A stretch of 64,000 bases of DNA from Aromatoleum toluvorans (GTDB lineage Bacteria; Pseudomonadota; Gammaproteobacteria; Burkholderiales; Rhodocyclaceae). This document shows positions 62,921 to 64,000 of the stretch, piece by piece. The DNA is taken from contig NZ_WTVN01000006.1 of assembly GCF_012910905.1 (NCBI RefSeq), positions 98,615-162,614 on the forward strand, in the 5' to 3' direction. A program made the position numbers and the translations under genes. Numbering within the stretch: the stretch's first letter is position 1; each line of letters begins with the position of its first letter. The notes under the pieces are model-generated. The model did not search any database. It was given only the letters and a program-made list of their open reading frames with translations, and was not told the DNA's origin.

Positions 62921-63889
62921 ATGCCGGTCCGCCTTCCCCCGCTCAACGCCTTGCGCGCCTTCGAGATCGCCGCGCGACACCTTAGTTTCAAGCTCGCCGC
63001 CGAGGAGCTGTCGGTCACGCCGACTGCGATCAGCCACCAGATCCGCGGGCTCGAGGACGACCTCGGCGTGCCGCTGTTCCGGCGCCTCACGCGTGCGCTC
63101 GAACTGACGCCCGAAGGCGAGGCCATGCTGCCCAAGCTGCGCGAGGCGATGAGCGCGATCACCGCGTCGGTCGAAACGGTGCGCGCGATGCGGCCGGTCA
63201 GCCGGCTGTCGGTCGTGGCGCCGCCGTCGTTCGCGTCGCGCTGGCTCGTGCCGCGGCTGCAGGGCTTCGCCGAGACGCATCCCCAGGTCGAGCTGCACCT
63301 GGCGAGCGCCACCCGGGCGATCGACGGTGTCGAAGCGGGCGGTCTCGGCATCGACCCGCCGGCGCCGCGCGCGGAAGGGGCGCAGCTGTGGATCCGTTTC
63401 GGCTCCGGCCGCTACCCCGGCTACCGCAGCGAGCTGCTCGTCGAGCCCGAATACACGGCCGTCTGCAGTCCGGCGCTGCTGCGCGCGAAGCTGCCGCTGC
63501 GCGAGCCCGCCGACCTGAGACGCCGCACGCTGATCTACGACGACACGGTGCCCGACACGCGCGAGCGGCCGACCTGGTCCGAGTGGCTCGCCGCCGCCGG
63601 CGTCGCCGGCATCCGCACCGCCGGCCTGCATTTCGGCGACTCCGGCCTCGCGATCGCCGCGGCGCTCGACGGGCTCGGCATCGCGCTGCTGTCGAAGCCG
63701 CTCGTCGCCGCTGAAGTCGCGGCCGGCCGGCTCGTCGTGCCCTTCGCGATCAGCGTGCGGCGGCGCTTCGCGTACTACCTGGTCACGCAAGACGCCGTCC
63801 CCGACGCCCTGCCGACCGCAGCATTCCGCGCCTGGCTGCTCGACGAGGTGCGCCGCGACGCCGCGCTCGTCGGCATGCGGCACGCGTGA
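62921..63889 (+). CDS. LysR-family transcriptional regulator (GcvA type)
   Basis: 322 residues from the ATG at 62921. N-terminal winged helix PPLNALRAFEIAARHLSFKL then AAEELSVTPTAISHQIRGLE, the GcvA-subgroup signature; the effector domain begins at VVAPPSFASRWLVPRLQGFA. Its divergent neighbour is the 57-residue gene, a likely target given the palindrome between. The effector is unknown. Confidence 0.9.
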   Translation: MPVRLPPLNALRAFEIAARHLSFKLAAEELSVTPTAISHQIRGLEDDLGVPLFRRLTRALELTPEGEAMLPKLREAMSAITASVETVRAMRPVSRLSVVAPPSFASRWLVPRLQGFAETHPQVELHLASATRAIDGVEAGGLGIDPPAPRAEGAQLWIRFGSGRYPGYRSELLVEPEYTAVCSPALLRAKLPLREPADLRRRTLIYDDTVPDTRERPTWSEWLAAAGVAGIRTAGLHFGDSGLAIAAALDGLGIALLSKPLVAAEVAAGRLVVPFAISVRRRFAYYLVTQDAVPDALPTAAFRAWLLDEVRRDAALVGMRHA

Positions 63890-63974
63890 TGCGCTCGCCA
63901 ATCCCTTGCCTCTCTCCCCTTGCCCGATTGAACCGAACGACGGCACGCGATCTCTGAATACAATGCCCGCGACC

Positions 63975-64000
63975 ATGAACACCGATTCCCTCCCCAGCAT
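63975..64000 (+). CDS. Start of a further gene (N-terminal fragment)
   Basis: ATG at 63975 opens a frame (MNTDSLPS) that runs off the window. TACAAT at 63959-63964 could be a -10, giving an almost leaderless start, but there is too little to identify a product. Confidence 0.3.

Overview
This is a GC-rich chromosomal window from a Gram-negative bacterium, most likely a betaproteobacterium of the Rhodocyclales (Azoarcus/Thauera/Aromatoleum type). The grounds are an S-adenosylhomocysteine riboswitch ahead of ahcY-metF, the neighbourhood metK / two lipid A acyltransferases / dapF-DUF484-xerC, the run nadD-rsfS-rlmH-maf-rng, two BPSS1780-type membrane proteins, and a full lipopolysaccharide locus. 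The assignment is inference from gene content and order; no rRNA or tRNA gene was seen. No insertion sequence, prophage, integron or CRISPR array was found. Most of the window is core chromosome.

Layout. 1-2400: tail of a HerA-like ATPase, a DMT transporter and a small unknown protein. 2400-8400: methyl cycle genes (metF, ahcY behind a SAH riboswitch, metK behind a leader that carries an intrinsic terminator), with a lipoprotein, a cold-shock protein, a second-type IF-1 and a cytochrome P460 between them. 8400-15300: two LpxL-type acyltransferases, dapF-DUF484-xerC, an HTH protein behind a structured leader, an RlmI-type methyltransferase and a small membrane protein. 15287-24854: a long minus-strand run: DUF2782, homoserine kinase, two BPSS1780 proteins, nadD, rsfS, rlmH, maf, rng, a UbiA prenyltransferase, ruvA, ruvB. 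24900-28500: a LOG protein and polA, divergent.

28543-43557 is a lipopolysaccharide locus. A minus-strand set (four glycosyltransferases including one GT9 heptosyltransferase type, an O-antigen ligase and a polysaccharide deacetylase), mostly joined by 4-bp overlaps, faces away from three tandem paralogous glycosyltransferases and a sulfotransferase. These are followed by msbA, a tyrosine phosphatase, hldD and a heptose kinase. 43589-55332 is vitamin B12 uptake and synthesis: cobU, a degenerate-GGDEF membrane protein, cobT, cobS and cobC on the minus strand; a cobalamin riboswitch, btuB, btuC, btuD, cobO, cobA and cobB on the plus strand. 55536-64000 holds tag, a LysR regulator, ACP phosphodiesterase, a small secreted protein, the lutABC lactate oxidation operon, a second DMT transporter, DUF2784, a 57-residue protein and a GcvA-type LysR regulator.

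The most interesting signals lie between genes: the metK leader with a terminator just before its ribosome binding site; a structured leader at 12868-13004 with mutually exclusive pairings; an apparent ATC start for infA; three families of palindromic intergenic repeats, one of which brackets cobA-cobB as inverted copies; and a GGDEF protein with its catalytic motif lost inside the B12 nucleotide-loop operon.
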